Shown piece by piece: positions 7,202 through 14,591 of a DNA stretch of 16,876 nt. The position numbers were made by a program, and so were the translations under genes. Location: positions 1 through 16,876 of the forward strand of contig CADCQX010000158.1 in assembly GCA_902803695.1 (NCBI GenBank), given 5' to 3'. Positions within the stretch are counted from its first letter, which is position 1; each line of letters opens with the position of its first letter. The notes beneath the pieces are model-generated. The model worked only from the letters and a program-made list of their open reading frames with translations, searched no databases and was not told the origin of the DNA. The stretch is from Oscillospiraceae bacterium (GTDB taxonomy: Bacteria; Bacillota; Clostridia; Saccharofermentanales; Saccharofermentanaceae).

Positions 7202-8571
7202 GCCTCGTCTTCCTTCGGCATTTTCCTGAACTCATGCCACAGGAACAGAAGTGACATCACAACAGTAATGATGTCCGTGATAGGCTGCGCATACATTACT
7301 CCGTCAAGTCCTATAAAATACGGCAGGAGTACCATGAGCGGAATAAGGATTACCACCTGCTTTGAGAAGGAAAGTATCGTACCCTTGAGTGCCTTTCCGA
7401 TAGCAGGGAAAAATGTTGCTGAGCAGATCTGTATTCCGTTAACGCAGTTGAAGAAAAGATATATTCTCATAAACCTTACGGCATACTCAAAATACAGAGC
7501 GTCTTCGTTACTTCCGAATATAGTAAGTATCTTCATCGGGAACAACTCAAACGCAGTCCAACATACGATAGAAATGATCATCGCCGTGATCATAAAAAGC
7601 TTAACAGTTTGTCTTACACGGCCGAACTTTTTCGCACCGTAATTGTATCCGCATATCGGCTGCGCACCGTTAATGAGACCAATGATAAGAGCTATAAAGA
7701 TTACGTTGATCTTAGTTACGATACCTGCAACAGCAATCGGTGTATCAGCACCGTAAACTGACTTTTCACCATAAGTCCTGAGCGCATTATTCATTATGAT
7801 CTGAACAACCAATGTGCTGAACTGGAATACAAATGAATTGAATCCGAGTTTAGTAATAGTCCAAAGCCACTTCGGTCTCGGAATGAAATCCTTCAACTTG
7901 AACTTGACTGATTTGAACTTCGGAATATAAGCAAGCAATATGATCGCACCGATCGCCTGACCGATAACGGTTGCCCAGGCAGCACCTGCCATACCCCAGT
8001 GGAAAACGAATATGAATATCGGATCAAGGATCGTATTGATGATAGATCCGACAAGTATCGAAAGCATAGAAAGGATCGGTGCTCTGTCTGCACGGACAAG
8101 AGGATTTACACCCATCGAAAACAAAAGGAACGGAATACCAAACGATGTAATTCCGGCGTACTCCTCCGCATAAGGAAGAATGTTATCTGTCGATCCGAAG
8201 AATATGAGCATCGGCTTAAGGAAGATCCTTACGATGAGCATAATAATGACACCGACAATAATGAGCGTTCCAAAAGCAGTGCCCGCGATCTTCCTCGCCT
8301 TATCTTCATTCTGTCTTCCGAGTTCCAGTGAAAAACCTGAAGAAGCACCAAGACCGATCATGAGTCCAAGTGCAAGACATATGGTAACCAACGGGAAAGA
8401 AATAGAAGTTGCCGCATTACCAAGCTTACCGATACCCCTTCCGATAAAGATCTGATCAACGATGTTATAAAGTGCATTGACCACATTTGCTACTATCGCA
8501 GGTACAGCAAGCGAGAACAAGAGCCTTCCCAGAGGCTTGGTTCCAAGTGGATTCTCGACTTTCTCAGACAT
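7198..8571 (-). CDS. MATE family multidrug/sodium antiporter
   Basis: A 457-residue protein, normal for MATE exporters (about 450). The start at 8571 is chosen because AGGGGGAAG lies a few bases upstream; the frame extends to an ATG at 8634 but without such a site. The N-terminal block PLGRLLFSLAVPAIVANVV and ALYNIVDQIFIGR match the family signature. About twelve hydrophobic segments are visible in two six-helix halves. The second half begins near WTITKLGFNSFVFQFSTLVV and contains the typical GLINGAQPICGYNYGAKKFG motif. MATE proteins export cationic drugs or metabolites in exchange for sodium or protons across the cytoplasmic membrane. The substrate is unknown; the sequence looks closest to the MepA-type branch. 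No regulator gene is adjacent. Confidence 0.92.
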   Translation of the reverse strand: MSEKVENPLGTKPLGRLLFSLAVPAIVANVVNALYNIVDQIFIGRGIGKLGNAATSISFPLVTICLALGLMIGLGASSGFSLELGRQNEDKARKIAGTAFGTLIIVGVIIMLIVRIFLKPMLIFFGSTDNILPYAEEYAGITSFGIPFLLFSMGVNPLVRADRAPILSMLSILVGSIINTILDPIFIFVFHWGMAGAAWATVIGQAIGAIILLAYIPKFKSVKFKLKDFIPRPKWLWTITKLGFNSFVFQFSTLVVQIIMNNALRTYGEKSVYGADTPIAVAGIVTKINVIFIALIIGLINGAQPICGYNYGAKKFGRVRQTVKLFMITAMIISIVCWTAFELFPMKILTIFGSNEDALYFEYAVRFMRIYLFFNCVNGIQICSATFFPAIGKALKGTILSFSKQVVILIPLMVLLPYFIGLDGVMYAQPITDIITVVMSLLFLWHEFRKMPKEDEA

Positions 8572-8748
8572 TAATTTCTTCCCCCTAAAAAAATAAACAA
8601 GAGATATTGTTGCACAGGACGGTCCAAAACTCAAACACTTTTTGAAAGTTGTGCACGGATTTTTGCAAAGTATCCCAAAAGCGAGAACCCGGATCCGGAA
8701 ACGTATATGCTTAAGCTACATACATGGAATGGAATAGGAGATAGAACT

Positions 8749-9984
8749 ATGAAAAGACTAACAGCAGGACTTTTGTCCGCAATCCTTTTGGCATCCCTTT
8801 TGACGGGATGTTCTGAAAAAAAGATCAGCAGCGAGAACGCCTTGTTTAAATCCCAAAACGTGCTGGCGGCAACTGATGACCATCAGGCAACAGAGGAAGA
8901 ATTAAGACTTGCCTATTCGGAATTTGTATTCGGCATTATGAAAAACTGTGCCCAAAATGCTGACGGTGAGAATGTCCTCGTGTCACCTGATTCAATACTG
9001 TTTGCTATGGAAATGGCCGCAGCAGGTGCTGACGGCAATACGCTTGATCAGATGATAGGAACGATGGTTCCGGGCGTTTCCAATGAAGAGGGATTGGCTT
9101 TCGGTATCAATCACATGAACGAGATACAAAATGATTCGGTGATCGTGGCTAATTCGATGTGGCTCAATAGCGAAAAGGATTTCTATGAGGATTATGTCGA
9201 GTACGTGGAGAAGAACTTTGATGCCGAGGTTTCAAGTATCAGGTTCGACGACAAGGCAGCAGAGCAGATCAACGACTGGGTTGACGACAATACCGACGGC
9301 AAGATCCATAAGATAATCGACGGGGTCAATGAAGCTGATGTGCTGATCCTGATAAATGCCATCACTTTTGACGCCTCCTGGAAGAAACCCTGCGGCAATG
9401 CCTATCTTGAGGACAGCACATTCACCAACGGAAAGGGTGACAAGGAAGACTGCGAATATCTGATGAGTGCTGAAAAGAACTTTGTCACGGATGATAAATG
9501 TATTGGTGTCATCAAAGATTACTCTGATGACAAGTATGCATTTTTGATGATACTTCCAAATGACGGGAATATCGACATCAACGACTTTATGGCGGAGATG
9601 ACGGCGGAAGATTACTGGAATCTCTGGAACAATAAGATGGAAGAAAGTTCCCTTATCTACTTCCCGAAGTTTAAGACTGATTATGAGGTCAGCCTCAACA
9701 GTATCCTCTCTGATATGGGAATGAAGGATGCTTTCGGACCGGATGCCGATTTCGGTAATATGACCACCAAGGACGCATTTATAAGTCAGGTGATCCATAA
9801 GACCAGCATCTCTGGCGACAAATACGGCACGGAGGCAGCTGCGGTAACGATGGGCGGCGCCACGTCGTCATCAGGAACCATCATTAATGACAAGATCTAT
9901 TTCAACAGGCCTTTTGCTTACGCGATCGTTGATAAAGACACGGGACTGCCGCTGTTTTTGGGCACAGTCGAGAGCGTCAGGTAA
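8749..9984 (+). CDS. Serpin (serine protease inhibitor) lipoprotein
   Basis: A 411-residue protein. The ATG at 8749 has AGGAG 8 bases upstream; an upstream in-frame ATG at 8707 lacks one. Residues 1-21 form a lipoprotein signal with lipobox L-T-G-C21, so the inhibitor should be displayed on the cell surface. The serpin fold follows: NVLVSPDSILFAMEMAAAGA (75-94), INDWVDDNTDGKI (174-186), LINAITFDASW (201-211), YFPKFKTDYE (304-313), LSDMGMKDAF (320-329), and the closing FNRPFAYAIVDKDTGLPLFLG (385-405). The reactive-centre hinge G360-T-E-A-A-A-V-T367 has the small-residue pattern of inhibitory serpins. Counting P15 from G360 puts P1 at S374 and P1' at S375, which would favour elastase- or subtilisin-like targets. 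The target protease is not known. Confidence 0.93.
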   Translation: MKRLTAGLLSAILLASLLTGCSEKKISSENALFKSQNVLAATDDHQATEEELRLAYSEFVFGIMKNCAQNADGENVLVSPDSILFAMEMAAAGADGNTLDQMIGTMVPGVSNEEGLAFGINHMNEIQNDSVIVANSMWLNSEKDFYEDYVEYVEKNFDAEVSSIRFDDKAAEQINDWVDDNTDGKIHKIIDGVNEADVLILINAITFDASWKKPCGNAYLEDSTFTNGKGDKEDCEYLMSAEKNFVTDDKCIGVIKDYSDDKYAFLMILPNDGNIDINDFMAEMTAEDYWNLWNNKMEESSLIYFPKFKTDYEVSLNSILSDMGMKDAFGPDADFGNMTTKDAFISQVIHKTSISGDKYGTEAAAVTMGGATSSSGTIINDKIYFNRPFAYAIVDKDTGLPLFLGTVESVR

Positions 9985-9989
9985 TACTT

Positions 9990-10646
9990 TTACTCTTCGA
10001 AAAATCTCTTTATATCGATAAGCGAGTCGACCCTCGCGAACAACATCTTTTTCAGTTCCTCGTCAGGTTCGGTGAGATCCGGAACCATGATGACTTTGCA
10101 CCCGGCACCAAATGCGCTTCTGATGCCGTTCGGCGAATCTTCCACAGCAAAGGTTCTCGACGGCTCCAGCCCCAGCCCCTCACAAGCGTATCTGTAGATG
10201 TCGGGTGCAGGTTTGCCGTACAGGACCATGTCGGCACAGATTATCTTATCGAACATGTCGTAAAGACCGATCTTTTTTAAGTACTCGGCGGTCCTTTTCT
10301 GGTCGTTGGCTGTCGCGAGGGAAACGAGGATATTGTTTTCGCGAAGCCAGGTAAGGATCTCCTTGGCGCCCGGCTTAAGAGGGATTCCGTCCTTTTTCAT
10401 CATGTCCTTGACGATCTCTTTGCGGCGGCTCCTGACTTTCTCGTAGTCGAAATCGCGGCCGAACCAGGCTTCGAACTGGCGCGGGGCGAATGGGCGGCCC
10501 AGTGAGCGGAGCTCCAAAGGCATCCACGGCTCGACTTTGTAGCCGAATTGCTCGAGGGCCATCGGCCAGGCTTTCTGGTAGAATTTTTCGGTGTCTGTCA
10601 GGGTTCCGTCAAGGTCGAAGATGACGGCGTCTGCTGGTCTGTTCAT
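9990..10646 (-). CDS. HAD superfamily hydrolase, beta-phosphoglucomutase/phosphatase-like
   Basis: A 218-residue protein, typical of subclass IA HAD enzymes. Motif I is DLDGTLTDTE with nucleophile D11 and acid/base D13. Motif II is around T112 (SLATANDQ). Motif III is K145 (YGKPAPDIY). Motif IV is E169-D170 (VEDSPNGIRSAFGAGCKVIMV). The insert between motifs I and II is the helical C1 cap of the phosphoglucomutase/GS1/YcjU branch. The protein is cytoplasmic and should dephosphorylate or isomerise a small phosphorylated metabolite. The substrate cannot be assigned: it could be a sugar phosphatase or a beta-phosphoglucomutase. CGGAG lies 6 bases before the ATG. Its stop is five bases from that of the convergent serpin gene. 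Confidence 0.9.
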   Translation of the reverse strand: MNRPADAVIFDLDGTLTDTEKFYQKAWPMALEQFGYKVEPWMPLELRSLGRPFAPRQFEAWFGRDFDYEKVRSRRKEIVKDMMKKDGIPLKPGAKEILTWLRENNILVSLATANDQKRTAEYLKKIGLYDMFDKIICADMVLYGKPAPDIYRYACEGLGLEPSRTFAVEDSPNGIRSAFGAGCKVIMVPDLTEPDEELKKMLFARVDSLIDIKRFFEE

Positions 10647-10675
10647 AATACGCTCCGGATGTTTTCGATTAGTTT

Positions 10676-10681
10676 ATTGTA
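10676..10681 (-). promoter_or_regulatory. Candidate -10 box for the HAD hydrolase gene
   Basis: TACAAT on the minus strand, 29 bases before the ATG at 10646. There is no clear -35. The divergent macrodomain gene shares this 86-base gap, but no convincing promoter for it is visible. Confidence 0.3.
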
Positions 10682-10732
10682 GCAGAAGTAAAAGTGTTTC
10701 GGTAAAATATAAGAAAAGCGGCGAGGATTATT

Positions 10733-11752
10733 ATGAGCAGTATTTCCATTAAACTTCAGAATATAATTGAACTTGAGACGGATGCGATCGTGAATGCAGC
10801 CAACAGCAACCTGGTTCAGGGCAGCGGCGTTTGCGGCGCGATATTTGACGGGGCGGGCGCCTACGAGATGCGCAAGGCCTGCAGCGTTTACGGCAGCTGC
10901 AAGACCGGAAGCGCGGTGATCACTTCGGGCTTCAGGCTTCCGGCAAGATATGTTATCCACGCGGTCGGACCGATCTGGACCAGCGGCATCAACAATGAGC
11001 CGGAGCTTCTTTACAGCGCATATAAGAGTTCTCTCGACCTTCTGAAAAAATACGACCTGCATTCGATCGGTTTTCCGCTGATCTCCGCGGGCATCTACAA
11101 CTATCCGACTGATAAGGCTTGGACGGTGGCGCTTAAGGCCTGCCTGGATTTTATAAGGCTTAATAAGGATTACGAAGTAGAGATCTTTTTCGCGGTGCTG
11201 GATGAGGATATAAAGGCTCTCGGCGAGAAGATCCATTCAGACCTTCTGAACAACAAGGGACCTGAAGTAATCAAGTTTCACGATGCTGATGACGAGAACG
11301 GCTATCTGAGCAACTGGTACAAGTGCAGGTTCAGTGTCTTCGGCATAGGATATACCTGCCTGGAGCAGTATATGATGCACCAGAAGGCGATTCTTTTCGG
11401 TGACCCTGAGAGCGCCATGAAGATCATGACATCGACGGACCCTAACACGATCAAGGGCTACGGCCGTCAGGTCAAGAACTTCGATAATGTAGTCTGGAAC
11501 GGCACGCGCCAGATAATCGTGTATAACGGACTTCTTGCCAAATATTCGCAGAACCGGAATCTGAAGAAGCTCCTTCTTTCCACAGGCGACAGCATCCTCG
11601 TGGAGTGCGCGTCGAGCGACACGATCTGGGCCAACGGACTCAACATCCATGACCCGAAGTGCAACGACATCAAAGAGTGGAAAGGTCAGAATCTCCTGGG
11701 CTTTGCGACCATGCTCGTAAGAGACGAACTTAGAAGGTTCGAGCGCGACTGA
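10733..11752 (+). CDS. Macrodomain-NADAR fusion protein (ADP-ribose processing)
   Basis: A 339-residue protein with GAGG before the ATG. Residues 1-170 are a macrodomain: DAIVNAANSNL (17-27), the phosphate-binding loop QGSGVCGAIF (29-38) and the second loop PLISAGIYNYP (115-125). Macrodomains bind or remove ADP-ribose. Residues about 178-336 are a NADAR (YbiA-like) domain: FHDADDENGYLSNW, E211 in CLEQYM, K218, GYGRQVKNFDNVVWN, ECASSDTIWANGL (E291, D296, W299) and WKGQNLLGFATMLVR. NADAR members are known to remove ADP-ribose from guanine in nucleic acid, and some YbiA proteins cleave riboflavin-pathway intermediates. The macrodomain lacks the Asp and His of MacroD-type GVDGAIH loops (here GVCGAIF), so it may belong to another class or only bind. 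No DarT-like toxin gene is in the window. Confidence 0.9.
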   Translation: MSSISIKLQNIIELETDAIVNAANSNLVQGSGVCGAIFDGAGAYEMRKACSVYGSCKTGSAVITSGFRLPARYVIHAVGPIWTSGINNEPELLYSAYKSSLDLLKKYDLHSIGFPLISAGIYNYPTDKAWTVALKACLDFIRLNKDYEVEIFFAVLDEDIKALGEKIHSDLLNNKGPEVIKFHDADDENGYLSNWYKCRFSVFGIGYTCLEQYMMHQKAILFGDPESAMKIMTSTDPNTIKGYGRQVKNFDNVVWNGTRQIIVYNGLLAKYSQNRNLKKLLLSTGDSILVECASSDTIWANGLNIHDPKCNDIKEWKGQNLLGFATMLVRDELRRFERD

Positions 11753-11759
11753 CGCAAGA

Positions 11760-12758
11760 TCAGAAAAGGATATCCATATCAGTGTAATGCGACTTCTTAT
11801 CGGTGAAGCCCTGTTTCTTGTAGATAGGGTAACCGTCCTTTGTGGCCTTCAGGTCGATCCTGTCGAGCCTCATTTCCTTACCGCATTCGATCAGATTCTG
11901 TATGAGCATCGAGCAGATCCCTCTGCCCCTGTATTTCTCTTCGGTATAAACGCTTAAGACCTCGCCCATCAGGCCGTGCGGCAAAAGAACGCTCGCAGGC
12001 TTCTCGATGATCAGAAGATACGCGGCAGCAACCAGCCTGTCGTCTTTCCTTGCCACGAACGCTATAAGGTCCTTGCCGAGCTTCCTTCTGTAATAGTCCG
12101 GCAGGCTCCTTCTCATCAGAGCCTCGTCGCGCTCGCTCACAGCCCCGAAATCAGCCACCATGTACTCGAGCCTTAACCTCAGAAGCTCATCAATATCATC
12201 CGTCGTCGCCTTATCGAAAACAATCTCTTCCTCGCTGACCTTCTCTTTGCCCAGCTCCTTCTCGATAATGATGATGGACTCCTCGTTCTCGCCGATCATC
12301 TCAACGCTTATCTTGTTGACCGTGGTCGTAAACTCCTCGTCCAGGTCCTTCAGCTCCTCGTAAGCCTCATCCAGAAGCTCCTTACTCGGAAGATTGCCGA
12401 TGGTGATGTGCGGAATATAATCAAAACCCATGTCGTAATGCCTGAACTCGTTGGCATAAAGGATATCGTGCATCCTCCTGACCTCGTCCGCGCCCTTCAC
12501 GATATTGAGGAACAGAGTATTACCGAACTTTCCCTTCTGAGTGCTCACACCCTTAAGGCTCAGCTCAAACGGCTCGATCTCCGAAAGTCTCCTCTCGAGA
12601 ACGCGCTCTATGGTCTCGTTTCCGAACTGGGCCTCAAACGGGAAAACAATGGTAACGTGCGGCTTGATGAGCCCCGCCAGCGGGTCATACTTCGCCCTTA
12701 TGCTGTCGATAATATGGGAATTCTCGAATTCCGGGAAAATCAAAATAGTCCTTCTCAT
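11760..12758 (-). CDS. 2H phosphoesterase (LigT/CPDase-like) fused to a GNAT acetyltransferase
   Basis: A 332-residue protein with AGGAAG before the ATG. Residues 1-170 are a 2H phosphoesterase domain with both catalytic motifs: H34-V-T36 (KPHVTIVFPF) and H117-I-T119 (YIPHITIGNLP). This family covers RNA 2',3'-cyclic phosphodiesterases, 2',5'-ligase-like enzymes and ADP-ribose 1'',2''-cyclic phosphate phosphodiesterases. Residues about 178-332 are a GNAT acyltransferase: VFDKATTDDIDELLRLR, the acetyl-CoA loop YRGRG (276-280) after EVLSVYTEE, and the C-terminal GYPIYKKQGF block. The two domains are joined by a Lys/Glu-rich linker (ELGKEKVSEEE). Both are cytoplasmic. Substrates are unknown. The gene ends seven bases from the convergent macrodomain-NADAR gene and starts 48 bases after the HD-GYP gene. 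Confidence 0.87.
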   Translation of the reverse strand: MRRTILIFPEFENSHIIDSIRAKYDPLAGLIKPHVTIVFPFEAQFGNETIERVLERRLSEIEPFELSLKGVSTQKGKFGNTLFLNIVKGADEVRRMHDILYANEFRHYDMGFDYIPHITIGNLPSKELLDEAYEELKDLDEEFTTTVNKISVEMIGENEESIIIIEKELGKEKVSEEEIVFDKATTDDIDELLRLRLEYMVADFGAVSERDEALMRRSLPDYYRRKLGKDLIAFVARKDDRLVAAAYLLIIEKPASVLLPHGLMGEVLSVYTEEKYRGRGICSMLIQNLIECGKEMRLDRIDLKATKDGYPIYKKQGFTDKKSHYTDMDILF

Positions 12759-12785
12759 GTCACTCTTCCTTCGATTTTTCTTAGT

Positions 12786-12814
12786 ATTTTATCTTCTCGA
12801 AAAAGTTTATTCAA
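12786..12814 (-). promoter_or_regulatory. Candidate promoter for the 2H-GNAT gene, overlapping the HD-GYP stop codon
   Basis: On the minus strand TTGAAT (12809-12814), a 17-base spacer and TAAAAT (12786-12791), 27 bases before the ATG at 12758. No terminator separates the two genes, so both read-through and independent transcription are possible. Confidence 0.5.
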
Positions 12815-14510
12815 GCGAAGAATAATAGGCCTCCAGCCTCGGTCGCGCACTCACATAATACGGCTTGAGCTTCTCGTCAAAATGCTTGCCCATGCTCTCC
12901 ATCATGATCTCGTCGGCCTTCTCAAAACTCATAGAATCCTTATAGACTCTCTTACTTACCAGCGCGTCATAAACGTCGGCGATGGCCATGATCCTCGCCT
13001 CCAGCGGAATATCATCGCCCTTAAGGCCCTCCGGATATCCCGAGCCGTCCATTCGCTCGTGGTGATAATGCGCCACGTTCTCTGCCAGCACCTTGAACTC
13101 CTCGTCGTCCGTTTCCTTCAGTATCTCATGAACGATCCTGGCGCCCTCAGCCGCGTGCGCCTTCATCTTGTCGAACTCCTCCGGCGTGAACCTGCCAGGC
13201 TTACGAAGTATCGCATCATCGACTGCCACCTTGCCCAGGTCATGCATAGGTGCTGCCTTGATGAGATTATTTATGAACTTATCCGTCAGCCCGAAAGCCT
13301 CGTCCTTCCTTATCTCGCTTAGAAGGATCCTTACGCCCTCGCTGGTCCTTCTGATGTGGCCGCCTGTCGAGTTGTCGCGGCTCTCGACCATGGTCGCCAT
13401 TCCCATGATCAGGTTGTTGTGCATGTCCACGATGTGGCGTGTCTTCTTCTCGACCTCATCCTGCAGTTCGCTATTATAATTGTCCAAAAGCTCGATGTAT
13501 CTCTGGTTTTCGGTGTCGTCCGACAGGTAGATCCTGTATCCCCGCTTTTTCGAGCGGTCATAAAGATATCCAGTCTCCACGGCGTAGATCTTTTCCTCGC
13601 CCTGCTCGTTTTTACTGACGAAAAGATTATCAGCGATCTGATCCTTCTCGAAGTGCTCGATCCAATGCACGATATTCTTCTTAAGCGCATCCACGCTCCT
13701 TATATCCTGATCGATGGAAAGGCCCTTCAGCGCCGGAATGATGTTCTTGGCAGTCTCGTTCGCGCCCAAGAACCTAAGCTTCGGATTCACCGTCACAAAT
13801 CCGGTGTCACCGGTCTGCACCATGGAATCCGCGACCACGTCGCTGACCTTGTAATAGCTTATCCTGTTGATGATAAGTATATACATGAACTGCGCGAAAA
13901 CATATCCTCCCGGCGTGAGCTCGATAGGCGTTCCCAGGACCTTATATCCCAAAAGGCAAAGTCCCGAAACAAGTTCCGGAAGTACCAGAAGATAAAGGAT
14001 GCTGTTGGATACCTGTTTCTTCTTGATGAAACTATAGATGATCGCCGTAAAGCCGACGATGAATATCACCGTCATGTAGATATAGAAGATGGCATGGATC
14101 GGACCGTACTCCCTCGTAATGACCGTCTTTCCGGCCACGGTCTGAACGTCCAGGCTTTTATAGAAATACGGCCTGAAACCGATGGTCAAAACGAATCCGT
14201 AAATACTAAGAGACGTCAGGAAAAACAGGAATCTGACCCACCTGTTGATATTGATCTCACAAAGATTCAGGAGCGCCATGGTAATAAAGAACGACAGAAA
14301 ACATCCGCCCAAATATACAATCTTCGTCGCAATGGTATAAACATCAACACTGGTCGCCGTTACCTCCAGGATATAACCCAGATTGGCCATCGGTACCAAG
14401 ATAAAAATGGACGTGATGTTCGCATCATAATGCTTTCGCCACGCCAAAACATAAACTGCCGTCAAAAGCAGTGAAATGCCAAATAAGACCATGTAATACA
14501 AATGCGCCAT
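12807..14510 (-). CDS. Membrane HD-GYP cyclic-di-GMP phosphodiesterase with 7TM and PAS-like sensor region
   Basis: A 567-residue protein; AGGGG precedes the ATG. About seven membrane helices occupy residues 1-220, in the style of the 7TM sensor module found on histidine kinases and cyclases. Residues about 225-335 look PAS-like (DTGFVTVNPKLRFLGAN, GYRIYLSDDT). A signalling coiled coil follows at 336-368. The HD-GYP domain spans about 370-560: GGHIRRTS with H385, the HD pair H423-D424 in MHDLGKVAVDDAILRKPG, H452, HYHHERMDGSGYP (481-493) with G491-Y-P493, and ADVYDALVSKRVY (511-523). All metal-binding and GYP residues expected for activity are present. It should hydrolyse cyclic di-GMP to pGpG or GMP at the membrane; some HD-GYP enzymes act on cGAMP. 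The ligand sensed is unknown. Confidence 0.93.
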   Translation of the reverse strand: MAHLYYMVLFGISLLLTAVYVLAWRKHYDANITSIFILVPMANLGYILEVTATSVDVYTIATKIVYLGGCFLSFFITMALLNLCEININRWVRFLFFLTSLSIYGFVLTIGFRPYFYKSLDVQTVAGKTVITREYGPIHAIFYIYMTVIFIVGFTAIIYSFIKKKQVSNSILYLLVLPELVSGLCLLGYKVLGTPIELTPGGYVFAQFMYILIINRISYYKVSDVVADSMVQTGDTGFVTVNPKLRFLGANETAKNIIPALKGLSIDQDIRSVDALKKNIVHWIEHFEKDQIADNLFVSKNEQGEEKIYAVETGYLYDRSKKRGYRIYLSDDTENQRYIELLDNYNSELQDEVEKKTRHIVDMHNNLIMGMATMVESRDNSTGGHIRRTSEGVRILLSEIRKDEAFGLTDKFINNLIKAAPMHDLGKVAVDDAILRKPGRFTPEEFDKMKAHAAEGARIVHEILKETDDEEFKVLAENVAHYHHERMDGSGYPEGLKGDDIPLEARIMAIADVYDALVSKRVYKDSMSFEKADEIMMESMGKHFDEKLKPYYVSARPRLEAYYSSLE

Positions 14511-14564
14511 AATAACCCCTGCCCAGAGAAAAGTTCAGCGTCATCTCATATTACCCACTAGAAT

Positions 14565-14570
14565 ATTATA
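14565..14570 (-). promoter_or_regulatory. Candidate -10 box for the HD-GYP gene
   Basis: A consensus TATAAT on the minus strand, 54 bases before the ATG at 14510 and just past the DUF4272 stop. The -35 region is poor (AAACAA at a 17-base spacing). Confidence 0.4.
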
Positions 14571-14591
14571 CACCAAAACGCGTGTTTTTGT

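Noticed and set aside
8689..8698. CCGGATCCGG palindrome before the serpin gene
   Set aside because: It is a single short copy with no second site or known regulator, and could arise by chance.
10733..12758. A DarT/DarG-type toxin-antitoxin module
   Set aside because: Only the ADP-ribose removing side is present. Neither neighbour looks like a DarT ADP-ribosyltransferase: one is a HAD hydrolase, the other 2H-GNAT.
12408..14474. Long open frames on the plus strand opposite the 2H-GNAT and HD-GYP genes (304 and 372 codons)
   Set aside because: They lie opposite clearly conserved genes, lack a convincing ribosome binding site, and have low-complexity Arg/His/Ile-rich translations typical of antisense frames.
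14571..14591. Weak AAAAC/GTTTT hairpin after the DUF4272 gene as a terminator
   Set aside because: The stem is only five A/T-rich pairs and there is no T-run in the direction of transcription.
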